From Branchiostoma floridae (lineage: Eukaryota > Chordata > Leptocardii > Amphioxiformes > Branchiostomatidae), in NCBI RefSeq assembly GCF_000003815.2, contig NC_049990.1, forward strand, positions 13,012,771 to 13,076,770: a stretch of 64,000 nucleotides of DNA. The letters run 5' to 3'. Shown in pieces: positions 1 through 13,500 of this stretch. A program made the translations under genes and the position numbers. Each line of letters opens with the position of its first letter. The stretch's first letter is position 1. Below the pieces are notes generated by a model, which did not search any database, had not been told where the DNA came from, and was given only the letters and a program-made list of their open reading frames with translations.

Positions 1-4
1 GTGC

Positions 5-355
5 TTGTCCATGGGGCAAGCAAATTTTTTCTTGTTAAGTTTTTGAGAAAATTTGAGATTTGTTTTCTTGTCTTTCTCAAAATGCCTTTTCTTGTTTATC
101 TTGTTTTGCTTCCTCATAGAAAATTTATCTTCCTGGCAGAAAAAAATTCTTGTATTTCTTAAGAGTTGAATCTGGTTAGAAAAAAACAAGAATTTCTAGA
201 TTTTTGTTTCTTGCACTGTAAGAAAAAATAAGGAGATTTTGCTTAAATGTCTAAAAAAAATTTTTTAGTTTATCGTTTTGCTTGAATTTTTTTTTACATT
301 TTCTTCCTGCAAGAACATTTTTCTTCATACAAGAATTGTCCATGGGGCAAGCAAA
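5..355 (+). repeat. 20-bp direct repeats flanking a TTCTTG-rich stretch, NME7 intron
   Basis: TTGTCCATGGGGCAAGCAAA occurs at 5-24 and 336-355, identical. Its core is nearly palindromic around CCATGG. The 311 bases between are unusually rich in TTCTTG, in both orientations. A similar TTCTTG-rich patch lies at 19160-19300. Confidence 0.6.
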
Positions 356-513
356 ATAAGAAAAAATCATTTTTGGTAGTGTGTATACATAGTATACTTT
401 CTTTTTGTGCCAATAACTTGGGGGGGGGGGGAGGATATAGGGGTGTGGAAAACAATAGTTACCTGAATCCAACTTCTAAGTATGTTGAGTTAATCTGTTC
501 TTCCTCCCTAAAG

Positions 514-2108
514 GACATGGTGAGTCAGCTGTGTGCAGGGCCTAGTGTTGCCATGGAGATAAAGAGCAAGGATGGAAACACACCCCAGAGTTTCCGGGAG
601 TTTGTGGGACCGGCTGATCCTGTAGGTTTATGCTTCTTTAATGGAGTCCTATATATAAACTCTGGAAAAGTGTTATTTTCTGATCATAGCTTGATAATAT
701 ATACAATAAAGTACCCACTAGTCCAGATGAATGACTGCATTAAATGTGCCTAACAAGGCCTGACAAAAAGTTAGCTCACAAAGCCAGTTTCAGAAGCAAT
801 ACACATTGAAAGAAAAACTTGAACTATATCATTATGACCATTTGATATCTTGTGCAGTTGGCCTTCTTGTGTTGGCCGATTATTTTTACATTGAATCTAT
901 TGGAAAATAACAATGCTGTCTCCATGGAGCTGCATAATTTGATGTTCCATTCCCATTATAAAGAAATACACTGGAACAGTTGCACTTCATACAGTAATTG
1001 CTCATTGACATGAAATACAGTTACAATTCATATGATTGAGCAAGGTACGAATGTCAATATCAATGACAGTGTTTAAATGACCATTCAGTTTTTAGTGTAT
1101 TTATTGGACCACCCCTTGATTTGACTTAGTAAATAGAGAAATACGGTGGAGAAATTCACAAAAAATACACATTGTATGGAAGTTTATCTTTTGAAACACA
1201 TGAATTTATTTCCTTCTGCAACAAATTGTTAGGCAACAAAAAAAGTCTAATTCAATATGAAGCTCTAACACACACACACACACACACATTTTCATGTACA
1301 CACACAAATACACAAAATGTGCACACGCACCAAGACACACACATGAACACACCCTCTGAGGCTGCCACGCTGACTTACAAAAATACAGGTATCGTACACT
1401 TTGAACTAGGTTACAGATAACAATTTTTGTACATTCATCAGGTGCATTGCTATTCACCGTCAGTGTCAATAATAATGACATATCATTTTCTTTCATGTGT
1501 ACAACAGGAGATAGCCAGGCATCTGAGACCACGGACCCTAAGGGCCATATTTGGTAAAGACAAGATCCAAAATGCTGTTCACTGCACAGACTTGCCAGAG
1601 GATGGACTTCTTGAGGTACATGTGAGAACTAATGTCCTGTGCAGACATACATTGTACATTTTACAGTGCACTCATTCTGTAGCAAGGTTAGACATTCCTC
1701 GGCCATTTCCAGTCAGTGTCCCAACCAGGTCCATGTACTTTACTCAGTTTGCAGTAATTAGAAGGCTATGCAATTGGTTGAGCTAGGGCTTGTTGGGTCT
1801 GTGTGTAGGTCCACAGAATATAACTCAAGAGGTTGTGGATAGATCTCAATTTGGTATGTGTGTAGCAGTTGTGGAAAGTTCAAAAATGGTTTACCTGGAT
1901 TGTTATTTTACTATGGTACTGCAGCGGGCTTTGTATATTTGAGTGTTGTTTTATTCTATATATCGTATACTATTAGACACAAAAAATTGATGTTTAACAC
2001 TTCCACAGTCTCTCAAGTGTCTAGCATCATGCCAGGCCCATTTACGTAATATGATTATGTTTGAATCGTTCTCAGGTGGAATACTTCTTCAAGATCCTGG
2101 ACAGCTGA
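514..2108 (+). CDS. NME7: NME7, last three coding exons (nucleoside diphosphate kinase 7, C-terminal NDPK domain)
   Basis: Three exons join in frame: 514-621 (36 codons), 1508-1615 (36 codons) and 2076-2108 (10 codons plus TGA stop). All introns are GT-AG and phase 0. The 82 residues match the end of the second NDP-kinase domain of vertebrate NME7: GPSVAMEI, TFREF-like SFREFVGPADP, EIARHLRP, LRAIFGKDKIQNAVHCTD, LPEDGLLEV, then VEYFFKILD before the stop. The His in NAVHCTD sits where NDP kinases carry the phospho-accepting histidine, so the catalytic residue is kept. NME7 is a centrosomal and ciliary protein of the gamma-tubulin ring complex and axoneme (family knowledge). The DM10 domain, first NDPK domain and promoter lie left of base 1, so the gene is partial here. 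It converges tail to tail on SMG6, leaving about 2.5 kb between the stop codons. No alternative family fits the exon series. Confidence 0.95.
1267..1344 (+). repeat. CA microsatellite in the penultimate NME7 intron
   Basis: CA runs with interruptions between the 514-621 and 1508-1615 exons of NME7. The remaining intron shows nothing else notable. Confidence 0.8.
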
Positions 2109-4590
2109 GGAGACGTCACTGCTGGAATCTGGGCTGAGTGGCTGATGGCATCACACTATCACACATCTCACACAAACACAAATGCAGACAACAAAGGGGA
2201 AAACACTTAGTATGGTGCATTTATTCTCGGCCAAAATGAGATATTAGACCTGAATCAGCTTCAGCAGGTTTCATTACTGTAATATGACATATACATTTGA
2301 TTACAAAATGACAAGAAAGCTTTGGTGTCATTCACAATGATAAAAAATACGACTAGCTTTAGATTTTAACTGCTACCGAAACATGGCATATACATAGCAT
2401 ATATTACATAATCCATTGTACATAACATGTATGGCTTAAAAATTGTTATTGTGCTGTTTTATGGATGACTCCAAAAGTGATGTTGAGTTCAGTTAAAAAT
2501 ATATGCTAGTTGGCATGTTTGCAACACGTTTGTCAACTTTCAAAGTCCTTACCGTACTTCTTACCGGTGCCTTCACTGGTTAGAACAAGTTAATTTTTTG
2601 TAGTTTTTCAAAGGGCTTTGTTGCTTTCTTACCAGGTCACAAACTTCCCTGTACATTAATATATCACTGTGTGCCTGTTGAAAACGTTTTTTAAAAGGCT
2701 GGAATCAAATCATTTTCATATGTCATCCCAAGGAGGTTAAATATATAGACATACATGTATATCACCTCCTTGGTCATCCATAGTATAAACAATTATTAGT
2801 ATATGGTCACTTCAGTCCGTAATGACCATGGTAAAATCCTAAATATATGGCTTGTTACCTCCATGAAATGTCATGGAGGTTATATTATCATCATGAGTGT
2901 GTTTGTTTAGCATGCTCATCTTTGACTTATTTGTGTTATAATTTGTTACAATTTGTCTGCTGTCTCAAAAATGTAACAGATAGTACAATCGTTAATCCAG
3001 CCATCAGGCAAGAAGTAGTTGACTTCAAATTTAGCTTGCGCAAGATTCCGTTCTCAATACTTTCAGGAAGACCAATAGATATTGTTTTGCAAGCTTATAA
3101 GGACCACAATTTGTACATTTTACAGTAAAAGAGGCTGATTGACTGGAAGGACTTTGACTGAACGAACCTTTGTCAAAAATGATGTGTACTGTTTTTCTTC
3201 AATAAAGTGGAAAAATAACCATGTTGTCATGATCTTTTCTTTCCAAAGTGTAATAATCCATGTTGCATGCCATCATCATCATCTGCTTACATGGACTTTT
3301 TGTAATGACATGTATGTGAAGTATATCATGATCCACTGTAAAAGGCACTGACTTTGCTGACATTGGTACTGACTTCACTGGTACTGACAGCTACTTCTGT
3401 CTTCGGTCCTAAGACAACTGTCCTTGGTACTGGCTACATAGTCCATGGTACTGACTGACTGTTCTTGACACTAACGACACTGTCTTTGACACCGACTACA
3501 CTGCCATAGGTGCCGACAACACTTTGTACTGACTTCATATTCCATGGTACGGCCCTTGCTGTCCTTGGCACTAACTACACTGCCCCTGGAACTTGCTACT
3601 GTCCATGGTACTAAAAACGATGTCCTTGGTACTGACTTCGTGGTGCTAAAATAAAATCACCTTGGTACCATCTATACTGTAGTTGGCAATAACTGCACTG
3701 TCCTTGGTGCTATTTTAACTATCCCTAGTACTCACATCACTGCCCATGGTACTGATAAAAACCGTCCTTGGCACTGACAACACTGTCCTTGGTACTGACC
3801 ATACTGTTCATTGTACTGAAAACACTTTTCTTGGTACTGACTACACTGTCCTTGGTACTGACTACACTGTCCTTTGTACTGACTATACTGTCCTTGGTAC
3901 CGACTACACTGTCCTTGGTACTTACTACAATGTCCTTGGTGCTTACTGTACTGTCCTTGGTACTGACTACACATTGGCTAAATTCAAATGATTCAGAAAA
4001 AGAAAGCAAGGTGGAAATTTCGTATGAACTGTATTTCATAATGGTGAATAATACATTATACATATAAATTTGCATAGTTCACAAGACTGCTTTGTATATC
4101 TAAATCCATGTATTTCTCACAAGTCACTTGCTCTAGGGAGCATGGCATCTGGATATTAACCATCTCTTGAACTGCAACTGGTGAAATCTGTGCATGGATA
4201 GACAGATGTCATGCTTGTACAACAACATACCATTAGGCATGACAAACACTGGCACTTTAAAACACATGACTGAAATTTAATGTCTCTTTTTATCATACAA
4301 TGACCACACAGTGCATGTAGATGGCAGTACTAAAGATATTTTGGACAGTTTTAGGAAAAAATTACATGTGGTCCGTAACAATAAGCTTAATCCATATTTA
4401 TATCTTGCTTGTATGTGATGTTACATTCCCTTCTTTTTTATAACAAGAAGGCGAGCCATACCCACCCATGATTAATAGTTACTTCCATTTTGTTCTTGAT
4501 GCAATAGGCCCAATCACCAAAGGCAGTATATTGTAATGTTTTAATTTTAGATGAGTTCTATCTAGTCTCTGCCTTCATCTCTGGGGCTCT
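2109..4590. other. Spacer between the NME7 and SMG6 stop codons
   Basis: Holds both 3' UTRs and the 21-bp minisatellite. Near 2852-2884 there is a short hairpin, GTTACCTCCATGA / TCATGGAGGTTAT. No gene and no clear poly(A) pair could be fixed. Confidence 0.6.
3355..3973 (+). repeat. 21-bp minisatellite downstream of SMG6 and NME7
   Basis: The unit CTTGGTACTGACTACACTGTC repeats cleanly from about 3767 to 3973 and in decayed form from about 3355. Because 21 is a multiple of 3 the array stays open in several frames on both strands, which explains the periodic open frames there. They are not genes. Confidence 0.8.
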
Positions 4591-7500
4591 TTACAGACCC
4601 GACCATTGAATGAACTCTTGAATCTCCTTGACAGGTACATTGTGTGTGTGTGCCTTCAGGTGTAGGTTCCGGTCATCTGTTAGCAGAACTACATCCCTCT
4701 TCAGTCTGATGGGTTCACCTGGGAAACAAACATTACCATCAAACTGCGGCAAACATCCCTTTGGATTCTGACAAGCATATTCTGATAGTCATTGTGCAAT
4801 AGTTATTGTGCAATACAGTGGAAGCCAGTTAATTGCACGTCGGATAAACGCACACTTTGGTCAATTGCACGGAATCCCCAAATCCCATGGTGGTGCGGTC
4901 CAACTGGGTAACTTCGCATTATCGCACACGCCGGTTAATTGCATGAGATTCGCTGGCAAATTGGGTGTGCAATTAAGCGGCTTCCACTGTACTTGTTTAA
5001 CCTTTGCCATCTTTGTGGAAGACATCACTTTCAAGTTTTTCATTCAAGGTCAATGACAATGCAATGCAACATTTTCTTGTTCATCATCATCAATTTCTTG
5101 TTATTATCAATCATTTCTTTTATTATATAATTTTTGTTACAAAATGAATGAGTAGCATTGGATACGTGGATGAAAAGACTGATAAATCAAACTTTTGAAA
5201 TATCTGTCTTTTTTTCCCTACGTTTCTTAATGTGTTTCATGACATAAGAAGGCGGTTATAGCAAAGGACCAGGCGTTATCACACCATATGCATATACACC
5301 GAGGAACAGGCGGGTCATTAACCTTATTATCATATAGCCTACCCAAACTTGCAAACTCCTGTACAACGCATAGATCCCTTGGTACTATACTTGAATGTGA
5401 ATTTCTTAAGGTTTGTAGCATTTCTGAAAATTCACATTTGTGCTTTGGTACATAAGGAGATTATATTAGCCCCTGTAACCAAAACAACAGGAGCTAATTG
5501 ACTCATTTGAATTTAACTGTGTCGTAGCTTTTCCCATCCTCACACTCAGGGTTGACAATCACGGCAAAGCCTATGATATCACCCCTGACAACTCAGCCAC
5601 AGTATTCGGTTATTAGGGGTGCGCCTTGCTTATGAATATTAATGAGCTTGCTCTTATATGGGCAGTCAGCCGTTGGGGATCGGGCATCGGCATGGTGAGC
5701 AAACAAAGCCATGGTAATACGTAACATGATTGGCTGATAGCTTCCCAGCAGCCTTTGCGAGACAGCTTGCGACAACAACAAGCCCAAGAAAGGCCTATTC
5801 TCTGATTGGTTGACAGCTTGTTTGTGGCGACAATCATAATAGCCACTTATAGGGCTTGGGATAGCCCCATAAGGTAATGCCGTTGGGGACCGGGCGTTAG
5901 GAGGATGAGCTTTTCCCATTGACATCCAAAATTGTCTTCAGCTTGCCTTACCTTTTGTTTTCTATTGGAATCCAAAGTGTCTTCAGCCTAAAATTGCCTT
6001 ACAATACAACGTTTCCTATTGGACATCCAAAATTGTCTTCATTCATAGTTAGGGTAATAAAAGACCTGTTTCCAGATCACTTCAGTGTCACTGACGAAAA
6101 TGGGTGGATGCCAGTTGAAAGGTCTGACCATTTCCAAATCATATCCAGTTGCTTGAGTAACTACATTTTGGCGTGTCTTATTACCTGGATGTCTAACCTA
6201 CATATTGCATTTTGATACCAAAATTCAACAGAAAATATTCGAAACATTGCCGTGTTGGTATGTCAAGCTTTGGATATTGATATGCGATTGAACACCTTAT
6301 AGACTGTCTACACATGCCATGAAACACAAGCAATTGTAAGTTTTTTTTTATTCATCCCTGATGCTCTCTGAGATTAGCGACTGTCTGACAGAACACAGGG
6401 TTCAATCTCTGACAGAATGGCTCATAACTCTGGATTTGCCAAAACTAAGGGGTACTGTAAATGCATTTAACTTCGCAGGGATTTAATTTCACGGTAGCGG
6501 GTAAAAGGACTTTTCGCGGTGGTTTTAATTTCGGGGTAGCACATGATGCACTGTAGTCTCTTACTGCCATGGAAAAATGTTCGCTGTGGTTTTAAGTTCG
6601 CGGTGAAGCGACCACTGCGAAAACCGGGAACATTAAACCACCGCAAAAATTTCTGCATTAAATTTTACAGTATTTGAACTCTAGTGTAATCCTATTTATG
6701 GCATACAGGGTATTTTGCGACAGAACTGATAGACGTTTACGATAAATTTGTCAATTCGTGGCATGTTGATTTTCTTGTCTTTTTTTTTTCAAATCAGGCA
6801 AAAATTAATGCGTGCGCTGATGATGTCATCCATAACATTTACTTACTTGCCTAAAGTTTAAAAACTGGTTGCACACTTTAGGATGTCTGTAATCAAGCCA
6901 TGCAAGCACATCAAACCCTCATTAGACAGGACTGACAGACAATAAACTGGATAGAGTAATACTATTGAGAAAGTGGTTAGAATAATAATAAAGGACGTTG
7001 AAACTTTCCTGATCAGACCAAGCTTACTTCATGAAGGATTTTAGTGATACTAACCCCTTTTGGTTGGCATGTAATCCTTGGCCACATCGTGACAGAAATG
7101 AAGACAGCATGACAGAATCACATCATCGTTGTTTCCCTGAAAAGTGGGGAAAACTTGATGTTTTCTTTGATTTATAGTAAGGAGGATGATTCTGAAGTGA
7201 TGGCATTTGTGTATCTGTACATACATGTCATACAGCCATCAAATCATCATGTCTGTCTCACTGACATGTACATCAGTCAATCAATCAATATCATTCTACC
7301 CATAATTAATACTCAAGGAAAACGGATATCCTACAGGTCAGACATACATTACAGTTACTGTTACAGTAGAAATGTTCACACCACTCTGATGCCAGTATTC
7401 TGTTTTGGCACATATAAAATTAACTGTCAAGGAGCCAGGAACTTGTCAATTGTTTATACATGTAAGTGTCATGATCATATAAACTTCTTCCATGTAGGAA

Positions 7501-10500
7501 ATTTGATAATCATCATTTTATGAAAGTCCTAATAATGTATATTATAGATAACAGGAAATGAATCATGAAACATTATCATTGATCTACTGTAAAAACAGTC
7601 CTGTGTGAAAATTTGCCCGTCCGGGACTAGTCCGAACGGGCATGAACCGTCAGTTCGAACCATTCAATAGTCCGGGGGTCGGACGGGTCGGTCGGACGGG
7701 ACGGACGCTCGACAGTTCGCAGAACGGTTCGGACGGCCATAAAGGGTCCAGATTGGCCGCTTGGACTAGCCCGGACTACGTCCCGGACTGGTCCCGGACG
7801 GCATGGTTCGAACGCTTTCGGGCGGCGGCCTGGAGCGGGCCGTTCGAACGGTTCGAACCGGTACGGCTCCGCCCGGGCCGGACGGCCGAACGGGCGGTTC
7901 CCATAGCAACAAAGCGATCCGAACCGTCTGGGGGCGTGCAGAGCACCGCGGGACGCCGGTTCGGACGTCTGCGAACCACCAATTTACATGGCAACTGTAC
8001 CTCCCAAACACCCGTGAAATGCGTAAAATCGTGCTGTTGTGAGGTGGAAATCGCTGCCCAAACAGTTCTGACGGTCTGAACCGCCGGAATGCCGTCACAA
8101 AATAGAAAGAATTTGAATGCAATTCATCCCTCTGCCGCCAGCGCTCCTATAGACAAAATATTAATGACGGCTTGAAGTTACAGAATGACACCAGCCGCAA
8201 GACAATCAATGTAAATCACATGTGCCCTCACTTTGACGTTATGTGCGTGCGGAGTCCCAGGAAACATTTGATTGCCCGCACAAACCATGTACAAAGCGTA
8301 AGTAATGGATTTCTGATGTCTTTCCGACTGAAGCGTGGTTACCAAACATGTGTTGGAGACACTATCACTAATATATGATATACATTCAAGTCCATAATCT
8401 AGAAGATTCATGTATAAACATCCTTGAATGCCCTAATATATTCATGCCAACGCTAGGCACGTTACGCACCCAGCGGCGGCGAGGGTTCAGTGACCCCATC
8501 TCAAACGTAAACAAGAAGACGATCCTATGAAGAAGCCAAACATTTCGTTGGTGTGTGTTGAACTTTATTGTATTTTGTTGAAAGAAAGTTGTATCTAAAT
8601 ATTGAACGGTAATATTTGTTAATCTAGTGCCACAAAATATTATTCTACGTGTCTAAAATAAGACTAGTTTTGATATAGGTGCTGGCCCCCATACGTGAAT
8701 TGAACTCTCCCACACTTGATTGAAGCCTCCCAGTCCTTTGGGACAGCCGCCCGACAAGTGCGCACATGTCTATAACTCGTTGTTTGTTGTTTATTTTACG
8801 TTCCATGTGTTAATTTTTGGCACAGTTTGCACATCCATTGACAGGAATACCACGGCACTAAGAATGATGTCGTCATTATACCCATTTCCTTTGTGTTTCT
8901 TGCCTTTTTTCACGAGCAAGTTATTCAAAGACGGGAAAATACGATCCAGATATCAATTTGCGAGCCAGTGGCTAGGCCACACCCACACAGCGCGAAACTT
9001 TAGGTATAGAGGCGTGCCGCTGTCCATCATCGCGTGGCGAAATTAGCAACCATATCTCCGCTAGCTGGGTGTCATGCTGTCCGTATTATAAAACGTCTGC
9101 ACAATTATTATTGGAATCTTTCGGCAGTAAATTTACTTTGCGCACTTGTAAGCGACTTTTGACAAGACTGGCCGGTGTTCCCGTAAAGCTTTCCTTCTGT
9201 CCTAATCCCAGCAAAACTGGTCTCCGGGGACAGCCGCCTACCAGACCGATTCGTAGGGCAGGAATCAAAATGTCACACTACAACGGGTCTCCAATTTCTG
9301 GAAGGGTGGCAAAATCACCAACGTCCGGCCGCACCTTTGAGCTTCGGCCGTAAGTCTAGAATCTTACTTAAATTATTCAGCAAAGCAAATAGGATGTAAA
9401 ATCTGCTTGTCTCTAGTGTATAGTTATTGTGCATGTGATTTCATTAACTTTTGTAAAATCAACGATATTCTTAAGGCTTCAGAAGTACCACGAGTGATAT
9501 CATACAATGTTGATTGAATGAGTAGAGATTAAAAGACGTCACCCTAGAGGATTATTGTTAACCTACGCCGTAGACGTTTCAACTTTCACATCGCTTGATA
9601 GATTTTTATGCCCGTCAAAGGCACATGTGTGAATAGCAGGCGAAATCTTTACTTGCGGCACAAGTAAATTATATATAAAACGCTTTTTGAAAAGTTGGTA
9701 AGGAGGAACAATATTAAACGGCGAGGATTATTGTCGAGGAAATTCCGCTCGTGAGGACATGGATATAACGTCCTTGGGAGGAAGTTACTAGTATGCCATG
9801 GTGAGGGGAAGTAATTCTATGGAACGTTGATATTAATATTTTTCAGTTGTAGTTGTACTCTACTCTCTCTACTCTATATGAAGCATGGACATGGACACCT
9901 GACGTGCTCATTCAGATTGCGCTTAGTCTACAGTTTAGTCTTTGTTCTGTGCGTTTAGTCGTTACACAACATTGGGCATGTACACAACCAAGATACACTA
10001 CTGAAGTACAGAGAAGAAAACAAATTCGCTGGAATTTCACAGGTTTTATCCCCAGGGGCAGGCAGGCGAGTTTCTAAAGCTTGACTCCCTGCTGACAATA
10101 ATCCCGATAGCCCGTCCGAACGGTTCAAACGGTTCGGGATTTACTGTGGCGTGTCCAGAGATCCGCCTGGCTCCGACATGTCCGACCCGTGAGAACATTG
10201 CCCCCATACCAGGGAGGTTTTATCAAACCCGGAACATTGAGGAAACAACTTCGTTACCTTCGTCATGGATTTAAAATTACCTCCGATCAGTGGTGTATGC
10301 GGAAATTGTAAGACGATCATAATCACATCATTATCTTCGCCGAGAAGGTTATATTTATGATATAATTTGCAACGGTACGTGGAAACATGACTTCCTCTTT
10401 GCTGCAACAAGTGAAAATTACGTCATCATACCACTGTGTTTCCACGAAAATGGGCGCTGAAACAACATTGTGCATAATACAGCCCACAGGAGTCCCAGTA

Positions 10501-13500
10501 AGTGCGGAAAAAATACATGGATACTTCAGTTAGCCAGGATTTTGACTGTGCTGTTGATAATTTCACATCTAACACACTTGGTAACACAGCTAAACGATGT
10601 AAAACAGTTTCTTACCAGTTCAGTCTTGAACAAGAAGGGATGTTTGTATTCCAGTCCGTTCGTATTCCACGGAAGTTTCGGCAGTCGGTTGGAACAGCAC
10701 CAGAACATAATTCCACACAAATTGTTTGTGTTGCTAGTCCTTTTCCATCTCTCCATGGCAGTTTGATGCATCCTGACCCGAAACGACAACGTACAAACCC
10801 CTCACGCGACACCTCTTCCAACTTATCCATGATAGTCTGTGCATTTAGCCTTTAAAAGTATAAGACTAAAAAGTGGAAAAATAACACAGGACATCAGGAA
10901 ACGGTTTACTGGTGAGTTTTCAATTTGAAATGACCGCGACGCACGCGCAATGCTCATGTTATCCCCCGGGGCAGACAGGGGAGTCTTTCAAGCTTGACAC
11001 CCTGCTGACAATAATCGTGATAGCCGTTCCGAACGTTCAGAACGGTTCGGGAGGCACTGTTGCGTGTCCTGAGATCCGCCTGTCCCTGCCCAGATCCAGG
11101 GTAGTTCTCTAAGTCTAACCTTTCATATTACGAAGGATGAAGCGTCCAAATTTCTCAGGGGAACATATCACCGACCCCTAGATTGTGCGTCACCATCCCC
11201 AACACCTATCAATTTACGACGCACGGGTAGTGCATAGTCTCTCCTTCTGTAAGTGTAACGTGCTGGATGCAGCCATCCACGGCGTTTCTTGATCCAGTCG
11301 TCGCTTCGACTAACGAGTAATGTATTTTCGAATTTTTATTGTACGTTTATGCTCTTAAAGCTAAGTACAGGTCAAAATGATAAAGTAGTTCTAACGCTTC
11401 TAACAACAATATGCATATAAAATGGTGGCGTTAGATGTTCGGCTAACCGTTCCCCGTGTCCTGTTTTGGATACCGTACTCCAGCGTGACACAGCACTGTA
11501 CTTGTTTTTAGTCCCACTTTCTTGATATAATGTCAAGGGGAATATCACTGGTCAAACTCAACACGTTTTAGAGAGTCGATTGAAGTCTCGCTGCTGCAGG
11601 TCGTCCAACAGGTGATCCAACCAGGTACTGCTCACAAGTTCCTTTCCGGCCAAAGCATGCGCTTTGACTCCAAACGATGGTGGAAATTTTGGTAAGTGAG
11701 AAACATTCAAAATATTGCACTTCACAAATCATGTTAGGTATTGTCCACAAGGCGAGATAATGCCGGACGCCATGAAAGGCAATAAAGATGCTAAATACAT
11801 TTTCAACATTATCTCCCGTATTATTGCACATTTGGACAGAATCGTCGCTTGGTACAATGACAGTCAATCGAAACGTAGCGCAACTCAATGTCGTCTTATT
11901 TGTAAAGCGCCAGAGACAATTATTTAATCATAGGGTAGAAAGATTATATTTAGTTCTACAGAAAACAATGGTGGTCTGTAACTTTTCCCCGCCCGTTTTA
12001 ACGCCGTGCGAGCATGATCAATCCCGAGTCGTGTGGTGAAGACCTCAGGTGCCAGGGTGACCTACAATAGCATTGTCGTTTATTCTTCTTATAGTACTTT
12101 ATTACACTGCGCTTGGAAGACAACGATTTTATTGGCGTGGGCAATGTAGTTAGCAAACGGACAATATAGCGTTCGTGTGATTTAGAAACGAAACACGGCG
12201 TGCCGAATTCTTATTCGCCATGCCACTGCGACTATCCAAGCGGTATCTGCTGTTACGTGTTTAAGACTTTTTTCTCATTTATCGCTAGAGAAAAATAAAG
12301 AGACAAACAGGACTAAAACATATTCATTCTTCATGAGAACAGACTTCGTAACAATGACTTGTTCATACCTATAGATATTCATATGTCTGTTTAGTTATAG
12401 ACCTTACGAAAGTCGCTTTACTTTTGTCGTGTCAATAAAGATTTTATATGCTGCATGCACAGCATTTGGTAGTGTACGAGATACGATACAAAGACTGGTA
12501 CTTCGTGGCAGATTACCCTTTAATAATGGTCGAGAGGATAAACATGTAGGTGTGATCCGCACACTCAACGCTGCATGGGCGTGATGGGCAATCCAAACTG
12601 TGCAGGTCGCGTACTGTTCCCTGGCCGGCTACACTCCTCTGGCCGGCTTACTCTTCTATTTATTCTATTTCTACGGTTTTCCAGCGACCTGGAGTCTGGT
12701 AGAGACCAAGGACATTCTATCAGATAACGTCCTTGTAGTCAGACTAACATTTTCCTGCAAGGACTCAGAGCAGGTCGACTTCATTAGACCGCCCGGCGGT
12801 ACCATAAACAGGCATTTGTAGCAGTTCTCCAACTCGGACGTATTTTCCCGTCCAGAAAACTCGGACAGGGCCCACAACATATTAATCATGTCACAAAATG
12901 TGGCAATATGTAACTGCGAAAATTTTGGCAATGCCTGAAACACTTGAATTTATCGTAAAATTTCTCCGTTTGTCACATTTCTGCGTATGTTTAAAACTTC
13001 TTATTGACGACCAGGGGGCTCAAGTACGTGGTTGAACAACGTGTTTTGACTCGCCATATTCAGATGAATTTCCAAGAAACTTGAAAGTGGGGCATAGGAT
13101 TTCAGTTTCAGTTTCTTACAACCAATCATGTTGCTCATTATTTGCAGTGAAAATCGATGTCTCCGGCTCATTTCGTACCAATCGTAGCGATTGGCTAGCC
13201 AGTAAATAGATTGTCATACACTGTACACATCAAACGGCTACCGCCAGCATGGCGCCATGGCAACGGCCAATGTGTGTTGGGAAGACTACCAGAGCGCCGC
13301 TCACGTGAGCCTCACAGGCGGGATGTCAATCAACCCGCTGTTTATTTCAGCGGGTGCGGCCTGGAACTGGGATGGCCGTATTTGCCAAAATCATCTCGCG
13401 CACGGGACAGTCGGCTTTCCGAGCAACGCTCGCATATGCAGAAAAACTGCACTGAGTAGCGGAGCAGATTCTTCAAAGGGTGACTCAACACAGTGTAAGC

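Noticed and set aside
3737-4075. Overlapping periodic open frames on both strands
   Set aside because: They are produced by the 21-bp minisatellite, whose unit length is a multiple of three.
7642-8122. Four overlapping Arg/Gly/Pro-rich frames
   Set aside because: Consequence of high GC and word repetition in the subterminal block; no stop codons are expected there by composition.
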